64,000 bases of DNA from Fidelibacterota bacterium (GCA_004124295.1 SCKI01000002.1:228711-292710), one strand, 5' to 3'. Shown: positions 25,688 to 34,295, counted from the stretch's first letter. The notes: generated by a model not told the origin, from the letters alone. Numbers and translations: made by a program.

Positions 25688-26950
25688 CTATATCCGGATA
25701 TAGCCCCGGGCCCGGGAGGCTTCATAGACCCGCTTCAGGGCCAGGGCAAAGCAGGCCTGCCGGAGTGTGCAGCCGTTCTTCTCGGAGAACTCGAGGACCT
25801 GGGTAAAGGCGCCACCGAGGATGCGGTCCAGCTCCACCGCTACCTTCTCCGCGTCCCAGGCGAACTGCTGGATGTTCTGGACCCACTCGAAGTAGCTCAC
25901 CGTCACGCCGCCGGCATTGGCGATGAGATCGGGCAGCATTATAATGCCGGCCTTATGCAGCCCCTCTTCCCCTTCCGGTGTCACCGGGTGGTTGGCCGCT
26001 TCCACCACCACCGCGGCCTGAATGCGGCCCGCGTTCTCCCCGGTGATAACGCCGCCCAGGGCAGCCGGCACCAGATAATCGCACTTCTGGTACAGAATCT
26101 CGGCGCTGTCCAGCTCATCGGCTTCCTTGAATCCGGCCACTGAACCGGTCTCCTTGACATGCTCCATCAGGGAACCTATGGCAAGACCCCGGTCGTTTTT
26201 GATGGCGCCCCGGATATCGTTGACGGCAATCACTTTGGCCCCCTTGGCCTCGAAATGGAGGGCGGCAAAGGAGCCGACATTCCCGAAACCCTGGATCACG
26301 ACATGGGCCCCTTTCAGGTCGCGGCCCTCATGCCGGGCCCACTGCTCGGTGACGATAACCACCCCTTTGCCGGTGGCGTCTTCCCGGCCCACCGAGCCGC
26401 CCAGTTCCAGCGGTTTGCCGGTCACGACTGCCGGGGTGTGGCCGTTCATCCGGCCGTAAGAGGCCATGGCCCAGCCCATCACCTTGGCATTGGTGCCCAT
26501 GTCCGGGGCCGGTATGTCGCGGCTGGGACCGAGAATCATGGCTATCCGCGAAAAGAAAGTGACCGTGAGATCGTAGAGTTCGCTCTCGCTCAATTTGTAG
26601 GGATCGACCGCCACACCCCCCTTGGCGCCGCCGAAGGGGATATTCACCAGGGCCGTTTTCCAGGTCATCAATGAGGCCAGCGAGCGGACTTCCTCCAGGT
26701 CGACATGGGGATGATAGCGGATGCCCCCCTTATACGGCCCCCGGGCGGCATTGTGCTGGATGCGGTAGCCGGTCAGTTGCTGCAGGCGTCCATTGGAGAA
26801 CAGGGGAATCTGCACCCTGATTTCCCGGTAGGGAGTTTTCAGCAGTGGCAGGGCCTCTTCAGGAACGCCGGCCAGGCCGGCGGCGGAGTCGATGCGGGCA
26901 TTGACTTCGTCGAAAGGTGAGGTGTGTTTCGTCGCATTGTCGGCGGTCAT
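25688..26950 (-). CDS. gdhA: Glutamate dehydrogenase
   Basis: Interconverts glutamate and 2-oxoglutarate plus ammonia with NAD(P). The 420-residue length matches the hexameric, NAD-type bacterial/archaeal group. Blocks include GYRIQHNAARGPYKGGIRYH, PFGGAKGGVAVDP (with catalytic Lys), PAPDMGTNAKVMGW and the Rossmann segment VVIQGFGNVGSFAA. ATGKGV and DLIANAGGVTVSYFEWVQN are also intact. A clear AGGAGA lies upstream of the ATG. It starts after the dimethylformamidase-like gene's opposite end; no partner gene is obvious. Together with glnA at 47.7 kb it covers both ammonia-assimilation routes. Confidence 0.95.
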   Translation of the reverse strand: MTADNATKHTSPFDEVNARIDSAAGLAGVPEEALPLLKTPYREIRVQIPLFSNGRLQQLTGYRIQHNAARGPYKGGIRYHPHVDLEEVRSLASLMTWKTALVNIPFGGAKGGVAVDPYKLSESELYDLTVTFFSRIAMILGPSRDIPAPDMGTNAKVMGWAMASYGRMNGHTPAVVTGKPLELGGSVGREDATGKGVVIVTEQWARHEGRDLKGAHVVIQGFGNVGSFAALHFEAKGAKVIAVNDIRGAIKNDRGLAIGSLMEHVKETGSVAGFKEADELDSAEILYQKCDYLVPAALGGVITGENAGRIQAAVVVEAANHPVTPEGEEGLHKAGIIMLPDLIANAGGVTVSYFEWVQNIQQFAWDAEKVAVELDRILGGAFTQVLEFSEKNGCTLRQACFALALKRVYEASRARGYIRI

Positions 26951-27004
26951 GTCTATCTCCTGGTTCCATGGGGGTGGTTAAAATGAGTCTGTTTCGAGAC
27001 CATC

Positions 27005-27217
27005 TCAATGGTTGCCGTCCGGCGCCGGCTTGGTGGTCTGGCAGTAGATACAGATGAGCCCGGCCTGAACCGCGAATCCGCATTCCGGGCAGGTCCAGGG
27101 TTCCATGTCCTCACTCATTTCGTCGGGCTCATCACGGTTGGCTACATAACTGCTGAAGGTGGCCAAAGCAAGGTACGCGAGAATTCCGAAAATTACCAAC
27201 AAAATGAGGACGTTCAT
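27005..27217 (-). CDS. Small membrane protein with zinc-ribbon tail
   Basis: A 70-residue protein: one N-terminal helix (VLILLVIFGILAYLALATF), an acidic linker and a C-terminal C-x2-C-x11-C-x2-C-like ribbon (WTCPECGFAV, LICIYCQ). It would sit in the inner membrane with the ribbon on one side. The ATG overlaps the stop of the upstream Nfu-like gene (ATGA), so they are co-translated. Unknown family; both proteins could relate to metal or cluster handling (inference). Confidence 0.75.
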   Translation of the reverse strand: MNVLILLVIFGILAYLALATFSSYVANRDEPDEMSEDMEPWTCPECGFAVQAGLICIYCQTTKPAPDGNH

Positions 27218-27807
27218 GAGGCCTGCTCCTGCGGCTCCAGAGCGCCCGGCAGCCGGGCCTCGATTTCTTCCCAGCCGTACAGCGCCGCCCGCTTGATGGT
27301 CAGCGCATGCCCCTGGCCCTTGATCTCGGCCACCCCGGGTATCTGGAACAGTTCCGCCATGAGGGGGTGGCCCAGGCTGGCGGCCAGCCCCTCTATCACC
27401 GTCAGGCTGTCAAACGGTTCCGGCACCGAAAAGGTGCGCCGCAGCTGTCCGGCCGCTAGCTGCCGGTGGGCCACCTGACCCAGGCTGCGGGGCAGCAAGC
27501 CGGCGCAGAGGAAATCGATGAACGGCTGCCAGTCGCTGCGTTTGCGGTAGGTGCGAAAGCGAACCCGGTAGCGCATCATGTGCACGTCGGAGATGGTCTG
27601 ATAATCGAATGCGCCGCGAATCCACTGCGGCGTGGCGGAGGCCGATGTGCGGGTATACTTTTCGGCCATTTCATCGGTGAGAACGGTCCGGAAATGGAGC
27701 AGCAATAACTGCGGGTTGTCGCGCTGCTCAAAGGCGATTTCTACCGGCCCGGAGAGGTCGCCGGGGAAGGCCCCTTCAGGCCCCGGGCTACGCTCGCCGT
27801 CCACCAT
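27214..27807 (-). CDS. Protein with Nfu/NifU-N-like C-terminal domain
   Basis: A 197-residue protein. The C-terminal 85 residues (EPFDSLTVIEGLAASLGHPL, then LFQIPGVAEIKGQGHALTIK and YGWEEIEARL) follow the pattern of the Scaffold Nfu/NifU N-terminal domain, in which a residual LF-IPGV-x-I strand-helix unit leads into ITVTK-like and W-x2-L elements. The iron-sulfur-binding CxxC domain of true Nfu is absent, so cluster binding is not supported. The N-terminal 100 residues are unassigned. It overlaps the zinc-ribbon membrane protein gene by 4 bp. The start at 27807 is the first ATG and is uncertain. Confidence 0.6.
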   Translation of the reverse strand: MVDGERSPGPEGAFPGDLSGPVEIAFEQRDNPQLLLLHFRTVLTDEMAEKYTRTSASATPQWIRGAFDYQTISDVHMMRYRVRFRTYRKRSDWQPFIDFLCAGLLPRSLGQVAHRQLAAGQLRRTFSVPEPFDSLTVIEGLAASLGHPLMAELFQIPGVAEIKGQGHALTIKRAALYGWEEIEARLPGALEPQEQAS

Positions 27808-27849
27808 AGCCGGTTGGGGGATAATGGCCGCCCGGCACCAGGCGCCGAT

Positions 27850-28281
27850 CTACTGGTGCAACCGGGCCGTTACGCCCAGAATGGCATGTTTGAATTTTTC
27901 CACCTGATTCTGGGTATGGAAAAGATCGTCTACCGGATGGTTGACATCGTGGGGATAGACATCCTCCCCCAGGTCCAGGAGAAACGTCGATTCGATCTTC
28001 AGGCGATAGTCCCTGAGTATCTCCTTGGCCACATCCTTCTCGCGCAGATAATTGATGTAGAATTTGACATAGCCATCCGTGTTCAGGTTGAACAGCGGCA
28101 GCATGCCCTCATCGGAGCGAACCTTGAAGGTGATCAGGCCCGTTTCCTCGCCCCGCCCCCAGTTGGCCACGTCGGCCTCCTTCACGGTAAACTGGACCAG
28201 GTCCTCCAGCACGTTCACCACGTGCGCAGGACATTGCTGCTTGGCATGTTTGACAAATGAAATCGGGTCCCATTTAGGCAT
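27850..28281 (-). CDS. Hypothetical protein
   Basis: A 143-residue soluble protein with balanced composition and good coding character (MPKWDPISFVKHAKQQCPAH at the start, later GLITFKVRSDEGMLPLFNLN and GYVKFYINYLREKDVAKE). The mixed alpha/beta pattern and a conserved-looking YPHDVNHPVDDLF near the C-terminus suggest a folded domain. I do not recognise the family. It lies 42 bp upstream of the Nfu-like gene and may be in the same transcript. Confidence 0.7.
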   Translation of the reverse strand: MPKWDPISFVKHAKQQCPAHVVNVLEDLVQFTVKEADVANWGRGEETGLITFKVRSDEGMLPLFNLNTDGYVKFYINYLREKDVAKEILRDYRLKIESTFLLDLGEDVYPHDVNHPVDDLFHTQNQVEKFKHAILGVTARLHQ

Positions 28282-28492
28282 AAATCTTATAACCCCAAGT
28301 ACAGATTCAGCATTGGCAAATTGGCCTACGATCTTTAATCAGGCAGTAAATCATCCCCAGACGCGCCCACCGCCGGCATTACAGCGAGCCGCAATTTAAT
28401 CAAATAGTGGCCTAGCAGCCACAGACCTGATCCCAGGTCAATAAATTACTGTAGGGTCCCTTGAGATGGCCTGCGGCGGGGGCCGCAGCGTG

Positions 28493-28795
28493 TCAGGGGG
28501 AGGGGGCTCCTTCCGGCCCTGCGGGGGGGTGCCCCGCCGCCAGGCGAGCAGCCAGTTCCTGCCGGGCATAGGCGCCGTAGCGCCAAAGCTGCCCCCCGAT
28601 GTAGGTGGCCGGAACAATGACCCCCTGGGCATAAGGGGGTGGCTCGGTGGTGTTGAGATTGATGGTTTGCAGACCCGTGGGCAGGTCGCCGAAGAAGTCC
28701 TGCAACCGGCCGAGCAGCTCCGCACAGGTCGGGCAATCGTCGCGGATCAGGATCGTGATCGCAGAGGAATCGGCAGGCGCTGCGGCTTCAGCCAT
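28493..28795 (-). CDS. Glutaredoxin/thioredoxin-like protein
   Basis: A 100-residue thioredoxin-fold protein. ITILIRDDCPTCAELLGRLQ carries a C-x2-C active site (CPTC) after the first strand, and VIVPATYIGGQLWRYG contains the cis-proline loop expected near residue 62. The C-terminus is Pro/Gly-rich. It likely acts as a cytoplasmic thiol oxidoreductase. A 7-bp hairpin (28471-28488) lies just downstream but lacks a T-tract. Confidence 0.75.
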   Translation of the reverse strand: MAEAAAPADSSAITILIRDDCPTCAELLGRLQDFFGDLPTGLQTINLNTTEPPPYAQGVIVPATYIGGQLWRYGAYARQELAARLAAGHPPAGPEGAPSP

Positions 28796-28905
28796 GGTTC
28801 AAAGGTACACCCGGCGGAAAACCGGGGGCTGTCAATGGTGTGACAATCTGCCCCGTGGCCGGACAGGGAGCCGTAAGGCCGCCCATTTGTCAACAGCACG
28901 ACACC

Positions 28906-29592
28906 TCAGGAAAGGGACTCCAGCTCGGCCAAGTCCGGTACGCGCAGGAACTGCCGGCTGAAGTCGATCTTATCCTCACCCTTGAGATCGTTCAGAATCG
29001 AGTTGACGGTCTGCCGGCTGGTGGCGGTCAGTTCGGCGATATCCTGATGGGTCAGGAAGGGCCGCACCTCCCAGATGTCGACGAGCTCCTTGCCGAAACT
29101 GCGCACGTACTGGCACAGAAAACTTACCACCCGCTGCCGGGCGTCCTTGAATACCAGGTCCTCGATCTTCGACTCCACCTTGCGCATCCGTTCGCCAATC
29201 CATACCTGTACCGTGCGGCTCAGGGCGTCATTTCTCGCCAGCAGGCGCTGGAACTCGTCCTTGTCGATGGCGCAGACCATGGCGTCCTCCACCACTTCGG
29301 CGATATTTTCGTGGGTGGTCTGGCCGAGGATCGCCGATTCGCCGAATATTTCGCCCGGACCGATAAGGGCCAGGGTCATGGTCTGTCCATCCGGCGAAAT
29401 CCGCGAAATCTTGATCTTGCCCCGCTTGAGCATATATATCGTATTGGACGACTCTTCGGGAAAATAGATGACCTCCCGTTTGCGGCTGCTGGCCATTTGG
29501 CTGACGGAAGCCATATACTCCAGGGTGGCTGCGTCCAGCTCCTTGAAAAGATTGAAATTCTGAAAGTACCAAAGCTTTGTTTTTTCTGCCAT
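28906..29592 (-). CDS. Crp/Fnr family transcriptional regulator
   Basis: A 228-residue regulator with an N-terminal cyclic-nucleotide-binding-like barrel (about 10-125), dimerisation helix and C-terminal winged helix (LTHQDIAELTATSRQTVNSILNDL). The recognition helix keeps the SR-x-TV of CRP but has Q and S where E. coli CRP has E181 and R185. The phosphate-binding Arg-Ser of CRP is missing from GEIFGESAILGQTTHENIAE, and there is no Fnr-type N-terminal Cys cluster, so neither cAMP nor a 4Fe-4S signal is supported. The start at 29592 is used because codons upstream run through non-coding-looking sequence. It is divergent from cstA across 300 bp and may control it (inference). Confidence 0.9.
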   Translation of the reverse strand: MAEKTKLWYFQNFNLFKELDAATLEYMASVSQMASSRKREVIYFPEESSNTIYMLKRGKIKISRISPDGQTMTLALIGPGEIFGESAILGQTTHENIAEVVEDAMVCAIDKDEFQRLLARNDALSRTVQVWIGERMRKVESKIEDLVFKDARQRVVSFLCQYVRSFGKELVDIWEVRPFLTHQDIAELTATSRQTVNSILNDLKGEDKIDFSRQFLRVPDLAELESLS

Positions 29593-29892
29593 TATCCCGA
29601 TTTCATTTGTGCGCCGCTGGGCCCGCATCGGCGTGCGTCCGTCCGCCACCGCCATTGCCACGTTGTCGTTGAAATTATTCCCGGCTACGGTTCCCCACAA
29701 CCCGAATCTGTCCCGGCCGTTGCGAATGCGGCGCCCGCCAGGTGTCCCCATGTGGCCGGTCGATCAGGACAAATTTCTCTCCGGCTGGCGGGGATTCGCT
29801 GTTGGCGATAGGGAACCGGCGGCCCTAAACTTTTTGCCCCGCCTCGGCGGGAAAATCTGCGACCGGATTAAAACAACTGGCGAGTGGGCATT
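29593..29892. other. Divergent promoter region between crp-like gene and cstA
   Basis: A 300-bp gap without a credible gene. A short perfect hairpin, CCCGCC-TC-GGCGGG at 29838-29851, lies about 40 bp before the cstA ATG and would fall in its leader RNA. AT-rich segments near 29670 and 29870 are possible promoter cores, but no box pair is convincing. Confidence 0.5.
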
Positions 29893-31602
29893 ATGAATTC
29901 TGCTGTCATCGCAATACTGGGTCTAACCGTTTTTGTGCTCGGTTACCGTTTCTACAGCAACTACCTCGGCCGGCATGTTTTCGGCATTGATGAGGACCTG
30001 ATCACGCCGGCCCACGCGCTCCGGGATGACAAGGACTTCATGCCAACCCGCAGGCATGTCCTGTTCGGCCACCATTACGCCTCCATTGCCGGGGCGGCCC
30101 CGATCCTCGGCCCGGCCATTGCCGTCATCTGGGGCTGGGTCCCGGCGGTGCTGTGGGTGGTATTCGGGTCGGTGTTTATCGGGGCCGTGCACGACTTTGG
30201 CTCCCTGGTCGTGTCGGTGCACCATCGTGGGGAAAGCATCGGCAAGATCAGTGAGCGGCTCCTCTCTCCCCGGGCCCGGACCCTGTTCCTCTCCATCATT
30301 TTCCTGCTCATTTTCATGGTCATCCCGGTCTTCGCCATGGCCATCGCCAAGCTGTTCGTGCACTATCCCGGCGCCGTCATCCCCATCAATTTCGAGATTA
30401 TCGTGGCCGTGGCCATCGGCTACTACGTCAAGCGGACCGGCGGCCGGCTGCTGCTGCCATCGCTGCTGGCCCTGGCGGCCCTGTATGCCATGATTCTCAT
30501 CGGCTGGCAGAACCCCGTTTCGATAAGCCAACTGCTGCCCTGGCTGGTGCAACTGTTCGGGCCGCTCGGCTCGGCGGCTGCCGAAGAGCAGGCCTGGGTG
30601 GTTATCCTGATGGTCTACGGTTTCATCGCCGCCACCCTGCCGGTGTGGGTCCTGCTGCAACCCAGGGATTTCATCAACTCCCACCAACTGGTGTTGGCCC
30701 TGGGGGTCATCTACCTGGGCATCTTTGTGGCCCAGCGGACCATTGTGGCGCCGGCGCTGAACCTGGAGCCGATTTCGAAAGGCAGCTGGTACCCCCTGCT
30801 GTTCGTCACCATCGCTTGCGGGGCCATATCCGGATTTCATGCGCTGGTGAGCTCCGGCACCACCTCCAAGCAACTGGACCAGCTGCGGGACAGCCGGGTG
30901 ATCGGCTATGGCGGCATGCTCGGCGAAGGAACCCTGGCCCTGGCCGCCACCCTGGCCGTCAGCGCGGGGTTCGCCTCCCGCGAGGACTGGCTGACCCACT
31001 ACCACAGCTGGGAAGCGGCGGCCGGCTCCTCCATCCTGGCTTTTATCACCGGTTCGGCAACCTTCCTGACGCCGCTGGGTATCCCCGAAAGCCTGGCCAT
31101 GGTCTTTATGTCGGTGGTGGTGATCAGTTTCGCCGCCACCTCACTGGACACCGCCTTCCGGCTACAGTGCTATATCCTGGGCGAGTTCGGGCAGTCGGTG
31201 AACTTCCGGCCCCTGGCCAACCGGCGCCGGATCCAGGCCGGGGCGGTCATGCTGATGGGACTGCTGATCACCCTGTTCAACAAGGAGCAGGCCCTCTGGC
31301 CCCTGTTCGGCTCCACCAACCAGCTCGTCGGGGCCCTGGCCCTGCTGGTCATTTCGATATGGGTGATGCAGAAAGGGCGCAATTACTGGTTTACCCTGGT
31401 GCCCATGATATTCATCGCTATCATGACGACCTGGGCCCTCACCTCCGAGATCGGCTTCTACTACCGGGACGGTAACTATCTGCTGCTGGTGATCGCCGTC
31501 ATCGTGATGATCTTCGAGGGCTGGATTCTCTACGAGGGCTGGCAGGCCTTCAGCCGCAACCGCCGGGGTCCGGTGGCCGTGGCGGAGGGGGCGGGGAGTT
31601 GA
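29893..31602 (+). CDS. cstA: Carbon starvation protein CstA (peptide/pyruvate transporter family)
   Basis: A 569-residue polytopic inner-membrane protein with about 14-16 helices. The family blocks HHYASIAGAAPILGPAIAVIWG (shortened here), VSSGTTSKQLDQ, GEGTLALAA and LFGSTNQLVGALALL are intact. CstA relatives import peptides or pyruvate during carbon limitation. ATG 29893 begins MNSAVIAILG; the alternative at 29884 adds three residues. Next to a Crp/Fnr gene, and in a window full of exported peptidases, peptide uptake is an attractive role. The downstream gap is occupied by repeats. Confidence 0.93.
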   Translation: MNSAVIAILGLTVFVLGYRFYSNYLGRHVFGIDEDLITPAHALRDDKDFMPTRRHVLFGHHYASIAGAAPILGPAIAVIWGWVPAVLWVVFGSVFIGAVHDFGSLVVSVHHRGESIGKISERLLSPRARTLFLSIIFLLIFMVIPVFAMAIAKLFVHYPGAVIPINFEIIVAVAIGYYVKRTGGRLLLPSLLALAALYAMILIGWQNPVSISQLLPWLVQLFGPLGSAAAEEQAWVVILMVYGFIAATLPVWVLLQPRDFINSHQLVLALGVIYLGIFVAQRTIVAPALNLEPISKGSWYPLLFVTIACGAISGFHALVSSGTTSKQLDQLRDSRVIGYGGMLGEGTLALAATLAVSAGFASREDWLTHYHSWEAAAGSSILAFITGSATFLTPLGIPESLAMVFMSVVVISFAATSLDTAFRLQCYILGEFGQSVNFRPLANRRRIQAGAVMLMGLLITLFNKEQALWPLFGSTNQLVGALALLVISIWVMQKGRNYWFTLVPMIFIAIMTTWALTSEIGFYYRDGNYLLLVIAVIVMIFEGWILYEGWQAFSRNRRGPVAVAEGAGS

Positions 31603-31606
31603 AACC

Positions 31607-31861
31607 GGTTGGCAGTTGGCAGTTGGCGGGCAGCAGCTGTGAGCCATCCTGAGCTTGTCGAAGGATATAAGGAAAGTGAAAATGAAAAATGAAAAATTGA
31701 AAATGAAAAGCGAAGAGAAAAGCGAATCGCCAAGGCACAGAGTGGATAAAATGAGTTTTAACACATCAAAGTCGTCCTGAGCCTGCCTGCCCTGAGCGAA
31801 GCCGAAGGGTCAAAGGATGAAGGAAAGTGAAAATGTAAAATGGAAAATGAAGATTGAAGAG
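31607..31861. repeat. Composite intergenic repeat (copy 2) with several heptamer arrays
   Basis: Holds three units of (GG/AG)TTGGC at 31607-31627, CTGAGCTTGTCGAAG at 31649-31663, an AATGAAA-type heptamer array at 31674-31715, a CACAGAG segment, GAGCCTGCCTGCCCTGAGC at 31779-31797 and a second A-rich heptamer array (GTGAAAA, TGTAAAA, TGGAAAA) at 31827-31861. The same modules occur at 19684-19885. The open frames through it are low-complexity. Confidence 0.8.
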
Positions 31862-31909
31862 GGAGGCTGGTTCATGGAGGAGAAAGGAGACAGGCCGGGC
31901 AAACGGAGA

Positions 31910-32041
31910 TGGAGTACGCATGGCCATACCGCAAACATGCTGCCGCTTTTCGCTATCGGCCCGGGCGGCGAGGCATTTAGCGTCATTATCGACAATACTG
32001 ATGTGGGCAAAACATTGATCAACTATCTGCGGGAGAATTAG
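31910..32041 (+). pseudogene. C-terminal remnant of an alkaline phosphatase
   Basis: Forty-three codons ending in TAG encode W-STHGHTANMLPLFAIGPG and then EAFSVIIDNTDVGKTLINYL. This is the C-terminal signature of bacterial alkaline phosphatases (metal-ligand GHT, VPLFAYGPG-like strand, FxGxxDNTxIG helix). Nothing upstream continues the homology: the sequence before it is the A-rich repeat array, so the first 90 percent of the gene is missing. The remaining part still looks conserved, suggesting a fairly recent loss. It ends 2 bp before the ABC transporter start, whose ribosome site it supplies. Confidence 0.82.
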
Positions 32042-32043
32042 CG

Positions 32044-32949
32044 GTGCCAAGCGAAAATCTGGGTCTGGAAGTTTTGGGCTTGTGCAAGGCCTATGAAGGC
32101 ATTCAGGCCGTAGATGATGTGACCCTGCGGGCCCGGCCGGGGGCCATTTTAGGTCTGTTGGGTCCCAACGGCGCCGGAAAAACGACCACCATCCGGGTGA
32201 TCATGGGCATTCTGGGCGCTGACTCCGGCGAAGTCCTTTACCAGGGGGCCAGTCTCACGCCGGAAGATCGCCGCAAATTCGGCTATCTGCCGGAGGAGCG
32301 GGGGCTCTACCAGAAGCCAAAGTTGGTGGAGACGCTGGTGTACCTGGCGGAGCTCAAGGGGCTCAGCCGGGCCGCGGCGACGACGGCAGTGGGAGAGCAC
32401 CTGGAGCGGTTGGGCCTTGCTGATCGCGCCCGCGAGCCGGTTTCGGCGCTTTCCAAGGGCAACCAGCAGAAGGCGCAGTTCATTGCCGCCGTGGTGAGCG
32501 ATCCTGACGTGATTATCCTGGATGAGCCGTTCACTGGGCTTGATCCGGTGAACCAGCAGATCCTGAAGGAAATCATTGAGGAGCAGCGAGCCCGGGGAAA
32601 GGTGATCCTGCTGTCGTCCCACCAGTTGGAACAGGTGGAGCGTCTGTGCGATGAAATCTGCCTCATCAATGCCGGGCAGGTCGTGCTGGAAGGGAGCCTG
32701 GATGAGGTGAAGCGGAGATATTCCACCCAGCGGGTCGATGTGACATTCCGGGGTGAGGTGCCCGGCGGCATTGACCGCTGGCTCGAGATCAGCGGGCAGA
32801 ATGATAACAAGGTGACTGGCCACCTTAAAGGGGGCATGGCCGAATCTCTGCAGGGTTTGGTGGCTCTCGGGCAGGTGGAAGAGTTCAAGCTGCGCGAGCC
32901 GTCCCTTGAGGAAATATTCGTGGCCGTGGTACAGGGGGAACAAGAATGA
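32044..32949 (+). CDS. ABC transporter ATP-binding protein (NatA/CcmA-like)
   Basis: A 301-residue ATPase that powers the adjacent permease. Walker A is GPNGAGKTTT (about 38-47), the signature is LSKGNQQKAQF, and Walker B is VIILDEPFTGLDP with the H-loop in LLSSHQLEQVE. A C-terminal extension of about 75 residues is typical of NatA-type exporters. The start is GTG 32044, preceded by GGGAGA lying in the alkaline-phosphatase remnant. It overlaps the permease gene by 4 bp (ATGA). Confidence 0.93.
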   Translation: MPSENLGLEVLGLCKAYEGIQAVDDVTLRARPGAILGLLGPNGAGKTTTIRVIMGILGADSGEVLYQGASLTPEDRRKFGYLPEERGLYQKPKLVETLVYLAELKGLSRAAATTAVGEHLERLGLADRAREPVSALSKGNQQKAQFIAAVVSDPDVIILDEPFTGLDPVNQQILKEIIEEQRARGKVILLSSHQLEQVERLCDEICLINAGQVVLEGSLDEVKRRYSTQRVDVTFRGEVPGGIDRWLEISGQNDNKVTGHLKGGMAESLQGLVALGQVEEFKLREPSLEEIFVAVVQGEQE

Positions 32950-34196
32950 GCAATACCAGCTATAGAGGCATCTTCCTGGTGGCGCGGTGGGAGTACGTCA
33001 CGCGCATCCGCTCGAAGACGTTTATCCTCACGACATTGCTGTTGCCGCTGATCATGATCAGCTTCAGTTTTGCTTCCGTATTTTTTGCCGACAAGGGAGA
33101 ATCCCCTCCGCTGGTAATCGCTATTGTCGATGGCTCAGGTGAGTGGTCGGAAAAGATAGGCGCCGAGTTCGATAAGCGCTATACCCGGGACGATGGCGCA
33201 GTCTCTTTTCCCAGGGTGCCCCTGTCTGACGGCGATCATCTCACTCAGCGCCAGCAGGCGGAAGCGCATCTGGAAGCCGGCGCCATATCTGCCTATCTGG
33301 TTGTGGCGCCTGATTTTGGGGAGTCGGGGATCATCGAATTCATCAGCACAGGCACCGCAGGGGTTTTTGAGCAGTCCCAGCTGCGGCGCGCCGTACAGCA
33401 GCTATGGATCCGCGCCAAGTTGGCAAGCCACGGCCTGTCGGCCTCCATAGCCGATGAGCTGCAACGGGAGATCATATGGGAATCGTACAAGGTGACCGGG
33501 TCTGGTCTGGAAAAACGGGACCGACTAACGATTTTCACGGCGCCGTTTATGGCGGTGATGATTTTGTTTTTCGCCATATTTTTATCCGCCCAGATGCTCA
33601 TGCGCAGCATTATTGAAGAGCGGGGCAGCAAGCTGGTGGAAATGCTGCTCTCATCGCTCTCCAGCCAGGACCTGATGACCGGAAAAATCCTCGGCCTGGG
33701 GGCGCTTGGGCTGACCCAAATGGGCATCTACATAACCATAGCCGCCATCATGACCAGCCGTGGCGACTTCGATATTATGCCACTGGCGCAGATTCCCATT
33801 TTCCTCCTGTTTGCCATTTTGGGTTATTTCTTTTACGCGGCGCTGTTTGCAGCCGTTGGCTCGATGTTTGAATCCGAGCAGGATGCCCAGCCGGTGGTGG
33901 GACCCATCACCTTTATACCGATGCTCGCCATTGTAGTGAGCACTGCAATCATCAGGCAACCACAGTCCTTGATGGCTCACATCGCCTCATTTTTCCCGCC
34001 AATGACCCCGTTTGTCATGATCACCAGGGTCAGTGTTACGCAGTTGCCCTGGTGGGAGGTGGTCGCTGCGGCGGTGGTGCTGGGACTCTCTGCGTGGGTG
34101 ATGATGCGCTGGGCCGGCATCGTATTCCGCACGGCCATACTCATGTACGGCAAACGCATTACCCTGCCTGAAATTATCCGCTGGATTCGGGCATAG
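32946..34196 (+). CDS. ABC-2 type permease (NatB-like)
   Basis: A 416-residue ABC-2 membrane protein. One N-terminal helix (FILTTLLLPLIMISFSFASV) is followed by a periplasmic domain of about 150 residues and then five more helices from about 198. The segment RSIIEERGSKLVEMLLSSLS is the cytosolic coupling helix characteristic of NatB/YhaP exporters. With the ATPase it forms an export system; sodium or a small molecule/lipid are possible substrates. The 3' end is followed by heptamer repeats. Confidence 0.9.
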   Translation: MSNTSYRGIFLVARWEYVTRIRSKTFILTTLLLPLIMISFSFASVFFADKGESPPLVIAIVDGSGEWSEKIGAEFDKRYTRDDGAVSFPRVPLSDGDHLTQRQQAEAHLEAGAISAYLVVAPDFGESGIIEFISTGTAGVFEQSQLRRAVQQLWIRAKLASHGLSASIADELQREIIWESYKVTGSGLEKRDRLTIFTAPFMAVMILFFAIFLSAQMLMRSIIEERGSKLVEMLLSSLSSQDLMTGKILGLGALGLTQMGIYITIAAIMTSRGDFDIMPLAQIPIFLLFAILGYFFYAALFAAVGSMFESEQDAQPVVGPITFIPMLAIVVSTAIIRQPQSLMAHIASFFPPMTPFVMITRVSVTQLPWWEVVAAAVVLGLSAWVMMRWAGIVFRTAILMYGKRITLPEIIRWIRA

Positions 34197-34253
34197 GCCT
34201 TCTATGTTGCGGGGTGCTCGCTCCGAACCGCCTGATCGCTCGATGGATAGAGG

Positions 34254-34295
34254 AACGACTGAGGACTAAGGACTGGGGACTAACGACTAACGACT
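34254..34295. repeat. Heptamer tandem array, AACGACT/AAGGACT type (6 units)
   Basis: Six in-register units: AACGACT, GAGGACT, AAGGACT, GGGGACT, AACGACT, AACGACT. All share GACT at positions 4-7. It lies between the ABC permease and the M20 peptidase gene. The words resemble the GGACT-type short tandem repeats known from filamentous cyanobacteria. Confidence 0.85.

Noticed and set aside
28471..28488. CTGCGGC/GCCGCAG hairpin as terminator of the glutaredoxin-like gene
   Set aside because: The stem is good but no T-tract follows on the minus strand.
31817..32041. 74-codon ORF taken as a complete small gene
   Set aside because: Its first 30 codons are A-rich repeat; only the alkaline-phosphatase C-terminal part is meaningful, so it is called a remnant.
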